Assembly: GCA_021307315.1 (NCBI GenBank)
Contig: JAJSPD010000023.1
Coordinates: 620,001-684,000, forward strand
Reading direction: 5' to 3'
DNA from: Bisporella sp. PMI_857
Lineage: Eukaryota > Ascomycota > Leotiomycetes > Helotiales > Helotiaceae
DNA: 64,000 bases
Shown here: piece by piece, positions 24,820 through 38,202 of the stretch
Layout: each line of letters opens with the position of its first letter
How positions within the stretch are numbered: position 1 is the first letter of the stretch
Notes under the pieces: generated by a model
Told to the model about the DNA's origin: nothing
Databases searched by the model: none
The model's input: only the letters and a program-made list of their open reading frames with translations
Program-made: the position numbers and the translations under genes

Positions 24820-26228
24820 CTCGAACCTTCGTACTTTGGACGTCGAGGTAGGAACTGAGGAACATTGTTTCCCCAGAGCGGATACAGGATGTTGTTATAG
24901 ACATGCTGCACCCCATGGTATTGATCTTCAAGTTGTGGGGTAACAGAGTTACCTGGTACTCATTTAGCCAGAAACTTAGGATTTTAACCGGTTGGTCACG
25001 ATACGATGACTCGCGCGGGTTCTGTCCTCGCGTGTCAAGCCAAGCATTGGCATTGGGCTGCTGACTCTCGTAAAGCTAGTTTAGGTCGAGAAGACTTTGT
25101 CAAGACTAGAATCTCTTCATGATAAAATAAGAGGTATTCATTGTTTGCAAGATAAACGAGTTCATAACAAGACCGCGTGGATCAGCAACCCATTATGGGG
25201 GAAGTTGATAGATTTCCCAAATTGGAATCTAGTTTGTGATTAGAACATTCATGTCTTGACAGTTAACGAGAATGATCCTTGGCTACCATGAAAGGTCGAT
25301 TACCCAGGTCTTTGAACAGTAGGTTTGTACGTACTGTAAGTTGCTACCACAATTCATTGGTGTCATCATTTTCTTATGAAAAGCTTGTTCCAGGAACAAC
25401 GGCCCGAAACATTTGCTGATACCATATTATGATATATGAAGGCCACAAACAAAGTATTGGCATCCTAATGCCAAGACGATACAGTTTGTCCTTGGCTGTG
25501 ATAAGTCGGTCCGCCAAAAGCAGAGTTGAAGTTACATGCGTGTAAGTTATATTCCATGAACTGTGTAGTGGCGGTAAAGCTGAATGTAGAATTCATAGGA
25601 TCATCTTCAAGCCATCCCATTTTCTATTAGCATATGTATATACATCTATATATTTATTAGCACGAATACGAATTGCAAAATTAGACGAAATACGGACTTA
25701 CTTTGGATTTCGCTTATTTAAGGGGTTGACCGAATTCTGTACCACAACTTAAAGAGCTACTTTTAACTAACATATCATTATCTATATTTTTCACCATCCT
25801 GGCCATTTGCTGAAATTTACTTGGATGTTTGTGTCTTATCTCGAGCCTGCAGAATTAAAATTGGAGGCATTTGTAAGCAGAGGACACCACAACAGCCGTT
25901 GTTAAAGAAAGATGCACAACATAAGATAATCTGATCTATGCTACTTAGAAGAGTAGACAGAGGCACAGCGTGTTGTCACTCTGTATTGGAAATTATACAG
26001 CTCTTGTCGAAATGACCGTGCGACTATCTGTTCACCTCATTGAAGGTAGAGCCTAGTCCTGTCGATTTCCTCAACTGATGCCGTATACACTATAATGATC
26101 ACAAATACATTTACCACCAGTAGAACAGACGATAACCCCTACCTAGACATGCTCAAGGAAGAATTGAAAATGTCAAATGGTGAAAGGGTGGTACAATGTG
26201 GGACGCCAAGATACAGTTTTTCCCCTTA
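24820..26228. other. Divergent intergenic region, sugar transporter / POL2
   Basis: No gene is supported. A 57-codon open frame directly upstream of the transporter start (about 24950-24770, NNILYPLWGNNVPQFLPRRP) has protein-like composition but no start codon and no family match. The 25600-25800 part is markedly AT-rich. Confidence 0.4.
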
Positions 26229-26251
26229 ACGCGAAACGCGTCTTTACGCGT
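26229..26251 (+). promoter_or_regulatory. MCB boxes (ACGCGT) in the POL2 promoter
   Basis: Two perfect ACGCGT hexamers (26236-26241 and 26246-26251) and an adjacent ACGCGAAA (from 26229) lie about 194-216 bp upstream of the POL2 ATG. ACGCGT is the MluI cell-cycle box bound by MBF (Mbp1-Swi6), which drives G1/S transcription of replication genes in yeasts, so this placement fits. Binding in this organism is inferred. Confidence 0.7.
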
Positions 26252-26444
26252 TTTAAGCACAACCCTAACCTCGACTTCAATTCAGCGCCAACCGAACCTA
26301 ATGCATAAAACACCATCACCAACTTCTCGACCTACAACCGACCACATTTATATCTAAGTCTTTTGAATTGAATGCAATTCTTTAACTAGACTTGTACACC
26401 TTGAGGTGGCCACTGTCCCTCGAACCAACCCTTCAACATACACA

Positions 26445-29400
26445 ATGCCACCAAGGAAACCACAAAATGGCTATAGACGCGGTGGAAAGCAAGCATACCA
26501 TGGACCCCGAAAAGCGAAAATTTTCACACCAAAAAATGTGAGCGAGGCTACGTCGTCAGATGAGAAACGCGAAGCAGTAGCTCTTGCGAACTCAATAGAC
26601 GAAGCACAAGGGTTTGCGCGGTATGAGAGTGGGAAGAAACGAATAGGCTGGCTGGTTAATTTACATGCGACAAGGATAGAAGACGAGAAGATACCAGAAG
26701 GTAGAGCAGGACTGGACTGCTATTTTTTAGAGGAGGATGGCAATACCTTCAAGGCGACGCTGGAGTATGACCCCTACTTTCTAGTCGCCGTAAAACGCGG
26801 CCATGAACCGGAAGCAGAAGAATGGCTGAAGCGGGCGCCTGGAGGAGGGGTTGTAAAGTATCTAAAAAAGGTAGAGAAGGAAGATCTGCAAATGCCCAAC
26901 CACCTTCTGGGTTATCGAAGAACATTTTTCGAATTGCGATTTGCAAATGTCAGTGACTTGTTGGCCGCGCGGAGGGACATTATGCCCATTGCGGAAAGGA
27001 ACAAAAAGAACATGAATGCAATAGATACTTATGCGGAGGTTGCAATGTATGGTATATTTACTAGAAACCATGAAGCAATGCTGACATCAATTGATATAGT
27101 GCGAATGCTGGATTTGACCTTTTCGATGATGACGAACGAGACGATAGTAAACGACTTAATGCCTCTGTTGCTGATGCTAGCGATTTTATTGTAGATATAC
27201 GGGAATGGGATGTACCATATCATGTACGAGTAATGATTGACCAGAGTAAGTATAACATAACAGCTCCTATAGCCGTTTGCTAATTCTGACAGATATACGA
27301 ACGGGAAAATGGTATACGGTGGAGGCGAAACACGGCGTCACGACGATCAATTGTATAGAAGAACGCCTAGAAAGAGCAGATCCTGTGGTGATGGCGTATG
27401 ATATCGAGACTACAAAATTACCTCTAAAATTTCCAGACGCAGCAATTGATCAAATCATGATGATTTCATATATGATCGATGGGCAAGGATTTTTAATCAC
27501 GAATCGAGAAATCGTGACAGAAGACATCGACGATTTCGAATATACGCCTAAGCCAGAATATGACGGTCCATTCATGATTTTCAACGAGCCAAATGAGAAA
27601 GCTGTCATCGAGCGATTCTTTCTCCACATCAAAGAGGCGCGACCGACAGTGATAGCAACATATAACGGAGATTTCTTCGACTGGCCTTTTGTGGATGCAC
27701 GGTCTAGTGTCAATGGTATCGACATGTACCAAGAAATTGGCTGGCGAAAAGGAGCTGAGGATCAGTACTGCTGTGATTACAGCGCCCACATGGATTGTTT
27801 CCATTGGGTCAATCGTGACAGTTACTTGCCTCAAGGTAGCCGTGGTTTGAAGGCAGTCACTACTGCAAAGCTAGGATATGATCCTGACGAATTAGATCCT
27901 GAACTCATGCTTCGGTATGCGAGCGAACAACCGCAGACGCTTGCGGAATACTCTGTCTCTGATGCAGTCGCTACATATTATCTTTACATGAAATACGTGC
28001 ATCCTTTCATTTTCTCACTTTGCACCATCATTCCGCTTGGTCCAGATGCTGTCCTTCGAAAAGGAACCGGCACCCTTTGTGAAATGTTGCTCATGGTACA
28101 AGCCTATCAGAAGGAAATTGTTCTGCCAAACAAACATGTCTCTCCAAAAGAGGCGTTCTGGGAAGGGCACTTGCTGGAGTCAGAGACCTATGTCGGTGGT
28201 CACGTCGAAAGTATTGAAGCAGGAATTTTCAGAGCTGACATTCCTGTCAATTTCGCGGTGGATACCACTGCCATCGATGAGCTTCTAGCGGATCTAGATT
28301 CAGCACTAAAGTTTAGCATAACAGTGGAAGAGAAGAAATCACTAGATGATATTACGAATTATGATGAAGTTAAGCAGCAAATCATTGACAGGCTGAATAG
28401 TTTGAAAGCGACTGCAAATCGAAACGAACGGCCGTTAATCTACCATTTAGATGTTGCATCTATGTATCCAAATATCATGACCACGAATCGACTGCAGCCA
28501 GATTCCATGATCGAGGAAGCAGATTGTGCAGCATGCGACTTCAATCGACCAGGAAAGACTTGTGATCGAAGGATGCCATGGGCCTGGAGAGGCGAATATC
28601 TGCCCGCGAAAAGGGATGAATACAATATGATACGGCATTCGTTAGAAAACGAACGCTTTCCAGGAAAATATCCGAGTAGCCCTATGCGGACGTTCCAGGA
28701 TTTGACGTATGAAGAACAAGCTAGTCTTGTACGGAAGCGTTTGCAAGTCTATAGCCAGAAAATTTATCACAAGATCCATGATAGTAAGACCATCGAGAGA
28801 GAAGCCATCATTTGCCAGCGAGAAAACCCCTTTTACATCGATACCGTCAAAGATTTTAGGGATCGGCGATACGATTACAAGGGTAAGCAGAAGGTATGGA
28901 AAGGCAAGACGGAAGCTCTCAAAGCCTCGGGTGCACCAGCTGCAGAAATTGAAGCTGGAAAGAAGATGATTGTATTGTTCGACTCCTTACAATTGGCACA
29001 TAAAGTCATCCTCAACTCGTTCTATGGCTACGTAATGAGGAAAGGATCGCGCTGGTACTCAATGGAGATGGCTGGAGTGACCTGTTTGACTGGAGCCCAT
29101 ATCATTCAGATGGCTCGACAGCTAGTTGAGCGCATTGGACGGCCATTGGAACTCGATACAGATGGAATTTGGTGCATGCTTCCTGCCACATTCCCAGAGA
29201 ATTACGCCTTCACTCTCAAAAACGGAAAGACAGTGCCAATCTCATACCCTTGCGTCATGCTGAATCATCTCGTCCACGACAAATTTACAAATCACCAATA
29301 CCAAACCTTGGTAGATCCTCAGACTTTCAAATATGAAACTCATAGCGACAACTCCATTTTCTTTGAGGTTGATGGCCCTTACCGAGCCATGATCTTGCCA

Positions 29401-32400
29401 ACATCTAAAGATGAGGATAGAAATTTGAAGAAACGATATGCAGTCTTCAACGACGATGGCTCTTTAGCAGAGCTGAAGGGATTTGAAGTGAAGCGGAGAG
29501 GAGAGCTTAAACTAATCAAAATCTTCCAAACACAGATTTTCAAGTTCTTCTTGGAAGGTACAACATTACAAGAAACCTATGAGGCAGTTGCAAAGGTCGC
29601 TAACCAATGGCTTGATGTTCTGCATTCGAAAGGTGAGACACTTGCAGATGAGGAGCTGATTGAACTTATTTGCGAGAACCGAAGCATGTCAAAATCACTA
29701 GAGGAGTATGGTGCTCAAAAATCAACTTCAATTACTACCGCCAAGCGTCTGGCAGACTTCCTAGGTGAACAAATGGTCAAAGACAAAGGACTGAATTGCA
29801 AATATATTATTTGCTCAAGACCAAAGAATGCGCCTGTAACGGAAAGGGCTGTTCCTGTTGCAATCTTCTCAGCAGAGCATTCTATCAAACGCCATTTCTT
29901 GAGGAAGTGGCTCAAAGAAGAACCCACAAATATGGACCCTAGAGCGCTGTTGGACTGGGACTACTATCTTGAGCGACTGGGTTCAGTTATCCAAAAGTTG
30001 ATCACAATCCCGGCTGCATTACAGAAGGTCCGAAACCCGGTTCCAAGAGTTGCACACCCAGAATGGCTCCAGCGCCGTATCAATATCAAAGACGACAGGC
30101 TTAAACAGAAGAAGATGACGGATCTTTTTACAAAAGCTCCATTAGAGGAAATCATCAACTTACGGGACCCTAGAACAGCAGATATGGAAGATTTTGGTGT
30201 CCAACTTTTAAAACCGAAGGCGATTAGCGCTGCGCTTTCTCAAGTCTCAGCCTCTCAAAAGCCAACAAAAAGAAAGTCGCCAGAACCGGCTATTCCTGTA
30301 TCTGTCAACCCATATGCTGCTCTACCCGAAAAGATGCCGGTCCCTACCAAAGACTATGTTGGATTTTTGGACTACCAGAAACAGAAATGGAAAATCCAGA
30401 GGCAAGCCCGGACTCGCCGGCGACATCTCTTCGGCGAAACACGTGCCACTGTTGGTAGCAACATTGGAGCCCAGCTTCGAAATCAAGCTGAATTGACTTA
30501 TAAAGGCACCTGGCAAGTGCTTCAATTGCGAGGAACTAGTAGCCCAGGAGTTGTTATTGCTTACGTTCTCATAGACTCTAAAATTCATACACTAAGAGTC
30601 AAAGTGCCTCGCCAGATATTCTTGAACTTGAAAGGCAAAGAGCTGCCAGACATTGAGGTTGATGGCTGTGCCGCAGAAAAGGTCAACCATACTCTGCCAA
30701 ACGGTCATCCATCTGTCCACCTTTTCAAGCTTACAATGTCTGAAGAGGTCTACATTAACGACGCCCAGAAATTATCCTTGCTCTTTAATCACCCAAGTGT
30801 GGAAGGCGTGTATGAAAAGCAGATCCCGTTGAGTGCCCGAGCAGTGTTGCAATTAGGCAACCTTTGCACTTTCGACGAAACACGACCCGGCGTTCTTGGA
30901 AAAGGTCTGGAATCTGGCTTCGATCTAAGCGGCCTACGTCGAGCTACTACGAAACAACCGTATCTCGCAGACTCGCCTATGGCGTACCTATATTTGTATC
31001 ATGTTATTGCTGGAGAGCGACAAGTATTTGCTCTATTCTCGACCGAGACCGATCAGGCTCACATTATCACGCTTCAGAAGTCGAAAGATTCCAACCAAGA
31101 CTTGCCGAATATTGGGAAGATATACACTGAGTTGAAAGCTAAGCATGAGCAAGAAGAGCTTGAGCTCCATGGACATGCACCCCAGAAGAGTTTCCAGTAC
31201 CAGGATAATATTCAGTTCAATCCCCGTCAAGTTACCACGAAGCGCAAGGCCCTACTTGAGCTAGGTGATCTAGTTAAGAAGATGCGAAACGACGAGGCAA
31301 AACCTTTGATGCTTGTGATCCAGTCGCCGCAGCGACGACTGTTGATTCATGATGTCCCTATGCTGGGCGAGCTGCCAACATTACCGCTGAAACATCACGT
31401 TGACGACCAAAACTTACCACCGCTTAGCTGGCAAAGTTTTGTGGCTAGACGCCTCGTCAATCATTATTTGGGCCTTGGATCATGGATCTCGCATCTGACG
31501 GCACTGGCACAGTATGGTGATGTGCCCCTTTGCAACCTCGAACGAGACGATCCTCGCTATCTTATCGATATTGCATACGCCAGACGATTGCAGAAGAACA
31601 ACGTGGTTTTGTGGTGGTCCGGAGCACCGCGGCCTGACCATGCTGGATATCAAAGGGATGATGTCCTTGGTCCTTTGGACACTGTTCAAATGCCAGCTAT
31701 CAATAATCCCGGAACATATCCTTCTGTTTGTGTCGAGCTCGATGTTCGCAATCTCGCCATCAATACAATCTTAACATCATCGTTGATCAATGAATTGGAA
31801 GGAGGTGATTCAGTGTCATTCAATCCGGCAGCACCCTCTGATGATGGCCCAAGCGATGGAACGAACGTATTGTATGCTGATAATGCCTTCGCAACCGCGG
31901 GCGTTACAGTTCTCCGGGAAATGGTAAAAGCTTGGTGGACCGAAGCATGCAAAGGAAACAACATGGCGGATATAATGGTTCAGCATCTTGTTCGTTGGGT
32001 CGAGAATCCTGGGTCTTATCTTTACGATCGGTCCCTTCATTATTACGTACAGATGATGTCCCGAAAAGCCTTTCAGCAACTGATGACCGATTTCCGGCGA
32101 GTGGGATCACATGTTGTCTTCGCCAGCTCAAACCGACTTCTACTCCAAACTACGAAGTCAGAAGTCGGAAATGCCTATGCGTACAGCCAGTATATTTTGA
32201 AGTCGATCAAAGCAAAGCCACTCTTTCACTTTTTGGATCTCGAGATCAAAGAGTATTGGGACTATCTTGTTTGGTATGACGAGTTTAATTATGGTGGAAA
32301 GGCTTGTAAAGAAGTAGTGGAAGCCGAAAACCAGACATTGGACTGTGTGATGCACTGGCAGCTCAGCAAGTTTTTGCCTACACCACTTCAGCCCATCTTC

Positions 32401-33252
32401 AACGACTGGGTTGTTGAGTTTGTTGAGATTATGCACAAACTCAAGCGCCCTCGTGTTCTAACAGACGGTGTCCAGTCAACTCCACGACCAACACAGCTCC
32501 CAGTTCATGCTCTAGGTGGTGACAATGGAGAAAAGATTGTTCTTGGAAAAGAATTTGAGAAACCTCTCAAGCGACAGATTGCAGGTCTAATCCGCCGACA
32601 GAAGGAGGAGATGCTGCATCGTGAACTAGCGTCCGATTATGCATTTCCCATCCTACCAGGTTCTCATCTAACTTTCAACAATCCGGCTCTTCAACTTGTC
32701 AAATCACTTATGCAGGTCCTTTCTTTGGACAAGAACATTACTCTCGAGGCCCGTCTCCTGCGCAAGGAACTACTGGCTATGTTCGAAGTCCGTGAATTCA
32801 GTAACGAGGCAAAATTTGTAAACCCGAGTGAAAGTCTCAAGATGCAGCATATCATCTGCGACAATTGCACGATGGCGCGCGATCTTGACTTCTGCCGCGA
32901 TGAGGACCTCATTCCTGATATTGATGCGGAGGGCAGGGCGGTTGATGGTGGGAGGGCTTGGAAGTGTACATTTTGCGACACAGAGTATGAGCGGATCGGG
33001 CTCGAAGAGAGAATGATTGCATCGGTGGAAAGTTTGGTGATGGAGTGGACAACCCAAGACTTGAAATGTGCAAAGTGTAAAGGAGTCAAGGTCAACGATT
33101 TCATGGAGCATTGTAGCTGTTCTGGGGATTGGGTAGGCAGTATGAAAATTGAGGATATCGAACGGAGGCTAAAGGTATATCGAAGTGCTGCAACATTTTA
33201 TGGATTAAGGATGCTAGGCACTGTTGTTGAGGGGGTCTTTGCGGGTTTGTAG
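26445..33252 (+). CDS. POL2: DNA polymerase epsilon catalytic subunit, 2235 aa
   Basis: This is the leading-strand replicative polymerase with proofreading exonuclease, acting at the nuclear replisome. The start is ATG 26445 (MPPRKPQNGYRRGGKQ). Three exons are 26445-27046, 27100-27245 and 27293-33252. Intron 1 (GTATGG, branch CTGAC, TAG) restores EVAIANAGFDLFDDDERDD; intron 2 (GTAAGT, branch CTAAT, CAG) restores VRVMIDQNIRTGKWYTVEA. Exonuclease motifs: YDIETTKLP (D about 286), YNGDFFDWPF, YSVSDAVATYYLY. Family-B polymerase motifs: motif A LDVASMYPNIM (about 634), motif B ILNSFYGYVMRKGSRW, motif C ELDTDGIW (about 871). These positions agree with yeast Pol2. The inactive second exo-pol half is present, and the C-terminus has two cysteine modules (CDNCTMARDLDFC...CTFC and CAKC...CSC) that bind Zn/Fe-S and the other subunits. 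No lesion is seen. Confidence 0.97.
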
Positions 33253-36200
33253 GAGCATGTTTGCTAATAAAGCGGGAGTTAGGCGTTTCACCCAGGAAGC
33301 ATTTCACGCCAGCTCATTGGCAGTGTTTGGTAGAACAATGAATATCCCATAGCAGCCTTTGTGTATTGCAAGTCTAGTCAACTCTTTTTCGCTATGGTTT
33401 TAATTTTCTCAAATTGATAATTCCAGCACTCCTCTGTGACTTAGTCTACAAATAGTTCTCACACAGCATTGAAGTTGTTTCCACTTCAACCCTTTCATAT
33501 CCCAGGCAAATTATTGGGATGTATGCATGATGCTGTCTTTATTCCAGATTGTTGAGAATCCCTATTCTAGGGGTTCGAGGAAGTGTCATATATGAGGCTA
33601 AGCACGTGACGCGACGTCACGTTGTTGGCTTGGCATGGAAAACTTTGTATATAGAGCACGTAGCATACAACCTTACAATACACACCTGTAATTCCTACGC
33701 TTCCGCACCCTACCATTTCAGCACAGATGGATATTATGTTAGCTTTTAACGCAGGGACAGCTTACTCATAGTAATATGTCAAGAATGGGGAAGGCGTCCT
33801 TAAATAGCATCGGTGGTAGGCGCTTACAAAGAAGCTGCGTAAAGTAGACCAGCTGTAAAAATGTAATATTCCCATACTAAGATGAACAGAGAAAGCTAAC
33901 ATATAGGCCACGGGGAGTTTAGAAATTGCTTGGCTCGCTAAAACGCTTGGCTAGTGAATCCTACACGAGTGTAAGACCTACGCACCCAGTTATTGGAACG
34001 CGCTCTGGCGCTCCATGAGTGTATATAAGTACAAATTTGTGCTTAGGGCTGAGAAACTGTTGTTGTGGAGTGGCACCACATCAGGACATAGCTCTTGTTC
34101 GAGATATGGGAAAACCTTAAAAACCGTCCCGCAGATTTCAAGGCGACTTTATTACGACTGCTCATTGTCCAAAGGATGAGGTTAATGCATACATTAAACA
34201 CGCTTATCGGTGGTGTGGTTTTACCAGTTTGGGCCGGTTGACTACGACAGCACCAGTAAGCGAATAGAATGTTGCGGTGAAGTTGTTCTTTCATAGTTTT
34301 CCGAATGGAAAAGACATGTGGGACCACTATTGTGCAATTGGAACCCCCATCTGTTCTGGAGATGTGATGGTCGGGTTCCTAGAATTAAAAATAAAACTCA
34401 TGGCAGCATTTTTTTTCTCGTTCATTATTGGATCCTTTACTGATGCTCCTTTGTGATAAGTTCGCTCTTCTCGACGCAGTTCAGAATGTCGTCAACTCAA
34501 TACAATCCTACGCACAGGCTTCCTTCATCGGTGGTTGTCACAATCAACCCAACACTCGACAATATTTGGTAGGAGCTGGTGAGGATTGCTGACATAGCAC
34601 TCCATGTTGTGAAACGGCCAAGCCTATTGGCTCGATTCGGCTTAGCCGCTCTTGGCGTCAAGACCCCTATTTTCATCACTCGAGATAGTTGATTCTATTA
34701 GATCTACAATCAAATTCGTATGCCCTATTCTACAACCTATTCTGTGATAAGATCACCTACAATCTATCCGTTTGACACATGTATCCTAGCACCCAATAGT
34801 GATTATATGTTTCCGCCGTTTGCCCCGTTATTACCTACATTGGCCATGCAGCATTGCGACCTTGGAACATAGTTTGATGAAGCACCTGGCTTCTCCCCGC
34901 CAGTAGAGACAGTAGCTGCCCAATTCTAGGGCGTCAGGCTAGGTTTCCTAGTGGCCATTTGGGGGAGGCTAGAGGTCAACATATATTTTACCATGCAGAT
35001 ACATGCAAGTATGGACTCACTTTTATACTGACGCAGAGTGAAATGTGCAGATAGGTCCATTCAGATAATTTTGGTGCTTATGCCCCACCTTAAAGCTCCC
35101 ATTCAAGTAAAATTCTATCTGAGTCATTTTCTATGTCAGTTATAGCTTCCATACTTATTACTTGAGATTTCCTAAGTTCAAGGTTCCTCTACGATGGCCC
35201 AGGATGACTGCACGGGTGATCTCAGGCCCTCTTTGCATCCATGTTACATTCTAGCTCGTTTCCCCCCTTGATCGTAGCAGGGCTTATGCTAGAGCTTAGA
35301 AACTCATTCGCTCCTTTAGCTTCGTCCGCAGCCTGTTCCACGGCATCACATTTTGCCATATTGACCTATTAATGAGAATAATGATCCACATCCCGACCAG
35401 GTATGGTTAATAAGGTGTAAAGCTTGTCCAGATTCGATAGGTGAGAAGCCCCTGAAAATTAATCTATTTGGGAAACGCCCAATCCAACTCTTGACAGTAG
35501 GCATGCTGTATATTAACCTCGATAGATATGGAGAAAGGAAATACATGTAATAGTTTAAGATTTTTGAAGACACTGACACTGACACTGAGAATAGCCAGAT
35601 GTAATATTTCACTACGGCCGGGGATAAACTAACTTTCTGTCGAAAATATATGAGGCTTTCCTCCCAGCAAACAACAGATTTGCTACTAGCCCAACATGCG
35701 AACATATCTACAAATTTAGATCGTCTGTCCTTACCATGCCATGTCTCCACCAACATCATCAGTCTCTTCAGCTTACAAGGGGAGGGGGGAGGGGTACCCC
35801 AGAAAAGGATATCACGTCAATCGAATAGGAAAGGCCAGATCAGTTGCCTCACCTGGGAGTATGCTTATATTGAAGGTCTATCCAGACGTCTACTAAATCC
35901 TCCTTCTATCAGAAGCGACCTGTTAAGTGTGGCGATATGAAACCTGCTTAATGAGATGTATTAAACTGGACGTTTGTTTTCGACGGATATACTCAGGAGA
36001 AGCCGGCCGAAACAGTGCATGCGGTTTTACCCAGAACCAGTCGTCCCTTAATACCTTCAGTTCGGGAGGTTACATATGATATTACATTTGCAATTCCTTT
36101 CCAAAGGTGGCATGAAGAAACGACCGCCGGCATATCGACGCTTTCCCACTCTCCTATACGGGAATAAGCTAATTCTAGATCCTGTGCAGACAGAGGCTCC

Positions 36201-37474
36201 GATTCCTCACGGCATAATAGGCATTTCAATATTGAGCCGGATGTCTAGAATTGGCATCAAATTCAAAGGGCAAAGATCAGTTCCCAATTTGCCGCCACAG
36301 GCTGTAAATTACCCTTATACATTACAACACTAGGGCAAAGCTCTGCAAGGTATCTGCAGCGCTATTTCCAATAGTAACGAAAACGTTAGGAAGGAATTGA
36401 TCTCGTGTTTGTTGATATCCTCTTTCGAACAATTTCAAGGCATCCATCTATCAACCTCGATGCAAGCGAGAAGTGGACTTTCTCTACTGCAAGGATGGAT
36501 GTCAGGCACTTCGATGATCAGCCTTCAAATACAAGGCAAGCAATGCCTATCAAATAAGAACTTAGTCTGGGCTTTATTTCCTTAGACATTAAAGCGTTGT
36601 GTCTCTCCAATGAGCACTTTGGGGATTGAAACCAGAGGTAATAATAATGCTGCGAACCTGCCAAAGAGGAAGAAGCACCACCAGGGGGTCTGTTCGACAG
36701 ACTTCTAGAAGACTACAATTTCCTGGGCGAGGTGGACTTCTCTTATCACATGCAGCAGTTGGAGCGATATTTATGAACACATTCATTTTCAATTTCGTAG
36801 TCAAGTATCTTTCCATCTTACCTAAATAATTTCTTACAGCCATCGTATTATTAAGCCTCCGATGGGACTGTATATGTGGAATTCCGCGGGATGGAAGTGG
36901 GTGCTTATTAATGATAATAATGGCTACCTTGGAAAGGACTTGTGAAACTTGAGTTTGCAAGAGCAGGTAAACAGAACTACATGGCATTTTGTTGCATTAA
37001 GTATCAAGAACTGAGCCGCTTGAATCTGAGGATGGCTTCACATATGAAAATATCAGCTTTAGTGTTGATACATGTATATCCTTATCATACTGTACACAAC
37101 TAGGTGGGACTTCCGTGTCTAGAGGAGATGGGTTGCATATGGAAAGCAACGCAGGACTCCGTACGAAATTGTAAGCTTAAGAGATCCGGGTAAAGCAAAG
37201 AGAATGTTCAGGCCGTAAGAAGAAAGTAAGACAAGAAAGCGCCATGAGCTATAGGTTTGACGAAGGGATTACAGAAACATATAATCTACTGGATCTGAAC
37301 GACGTGGAGAAGTCTCCCTTTAGCAAACCCGGTCCAAGAGCTTGCGGTTCGTTCTAGATTTAGGATTTATTTATACTTTACACACTTGCAATTTACCTGC
37401 ACAGAATTAATGGGGTTAAAGCCTCTGTGGGATACGTAATATATAAGCTAGACTACACAGGGTGAGAATATTTA
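33253..37474. other. 4.2-kb gene desert left of the retroelement
   Basis: No gene, tRNA or recognisable transposon can be supported. The longest frame (35759-35346, minus, 137 codons) has random-looking composition. Small features are a GACACT triple repeat near 35570-35588 and a G-rich run near 35780-35800. Local AT-richness and stops in all frames suggest old non-coding or degraded DNA. Confidence 0.45.
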
Positions 37475-37479
37475 CCCCT
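37475..37479. repeat. Target-site duplication CCCCT, left copy
   Basis: CCCCT immediately precedes the left LTR and is repeated at 39297-39301 immediately after the right LTR. A 5-bp duplication is usual for LTR retrotransposon integrase. Confidence 0.9.
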
Positions 37480-37632
37480 TGTCAAGAATATTCAATAGTA
37501 AATGGTATCACGTCGATAGAATATGGGTTGTTGAGTGCTTGTATTGTGTGTATGTATATATCGTCATATCTACGCTGTAGACATGAAGAGATTTCTAGTT
37601 CCTTGGCCTATTACGTAAGCCGATTCCTGACA
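37480..37632 (-). repeat. 3' LTR (left copy), 153 bp
   Basis: Direct repeat identical to 39144-39296, with TGTCA...TGACA termini. Downstream end of the element in its own orientation. Confidence 0.93.
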
Positions 37633-37639
37633 CTCCCCC
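37633..37639 (-). other. Polypurine tract of the LTR element
   Basis: On the minus strand GGGGGAG directly abuts the 3' LTR, the position where plus-strand DNA synthesis is primed. Confidence 0.75.
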
Positions 37640-38023
37640 AGGCGTCGTAATATCTCCACTTCTCAATAGTATATAGAATCATGGTGTTTTGATCCTTTTG
37701 ATCCTTTGGCACCAATTCCATCTTTAGGTACTCCAACTAGCTAGGCCTCGTTAACTCCTACATCGAGAACAGCTTTTCTGACTCGAGGCACTTACGTCTC
37801 CCCCATTTAGGAGGAGTTCAGCAACCCTACAAACTAGTCCTTGAGACCTCATTTGTATTGTAGTACAAGAGTGCCTTGCTTTCGTACATGTATTGATACT
37901 GTGGTTCGACGAGTGTCAGCTTTGTATTTGATCTGAGGGTTTGAACTTAGCTCTTTTAAATTCTCAGCATCTTTCACAATCTTTGTATAGCTCTGTAAAG
38001 CTTGCAGGAAGTCAACAATTTTA

Positions 38024-38200
38024 AGTATAAAGCACTCCTGCTCTTCTGTATAACTCTGCTTGGTTTACAGGAACAACAATAAGTATCAAGCACTTCTGCT
38101 CTTCTGTATAACTCTGCTTGGCTTACAGGAACAACAATTTCTAGTACAAAGCACTGCTGCTCTTCTGTATAACTCTGCTTGGCTTACAGGAACAACAACG
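38024..38200. repeat. Three tandem repeats of about 58-61 bp inside the element
   Basis: Copies start at 38024, 38082 and 38143 and share a core of TGCTCTTCTGTATAACTCTG followed by CTTGGYTTACAGGAACAACAA. A fourth degenerate partial copy is visible at about 37981-38019. The block begins just after the gag stop, where pol would be expected. Confidence 0.88.
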
Positions 38201-38202
38201 AT

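Noticed and set aside
24770..24950. Protein-like 57-codon frame just upstream of the sugar transporter
   Set aside because: No ATG, closed by stops on both sides, and not joinable in phase to the transporter; probably chance.
35346..35759. 137-codon minus-strand frame in the 4.2-kb gene desert
   Set aside because: Composition looks random, with no motif and no neighbouring exon. Kept as non-coding.
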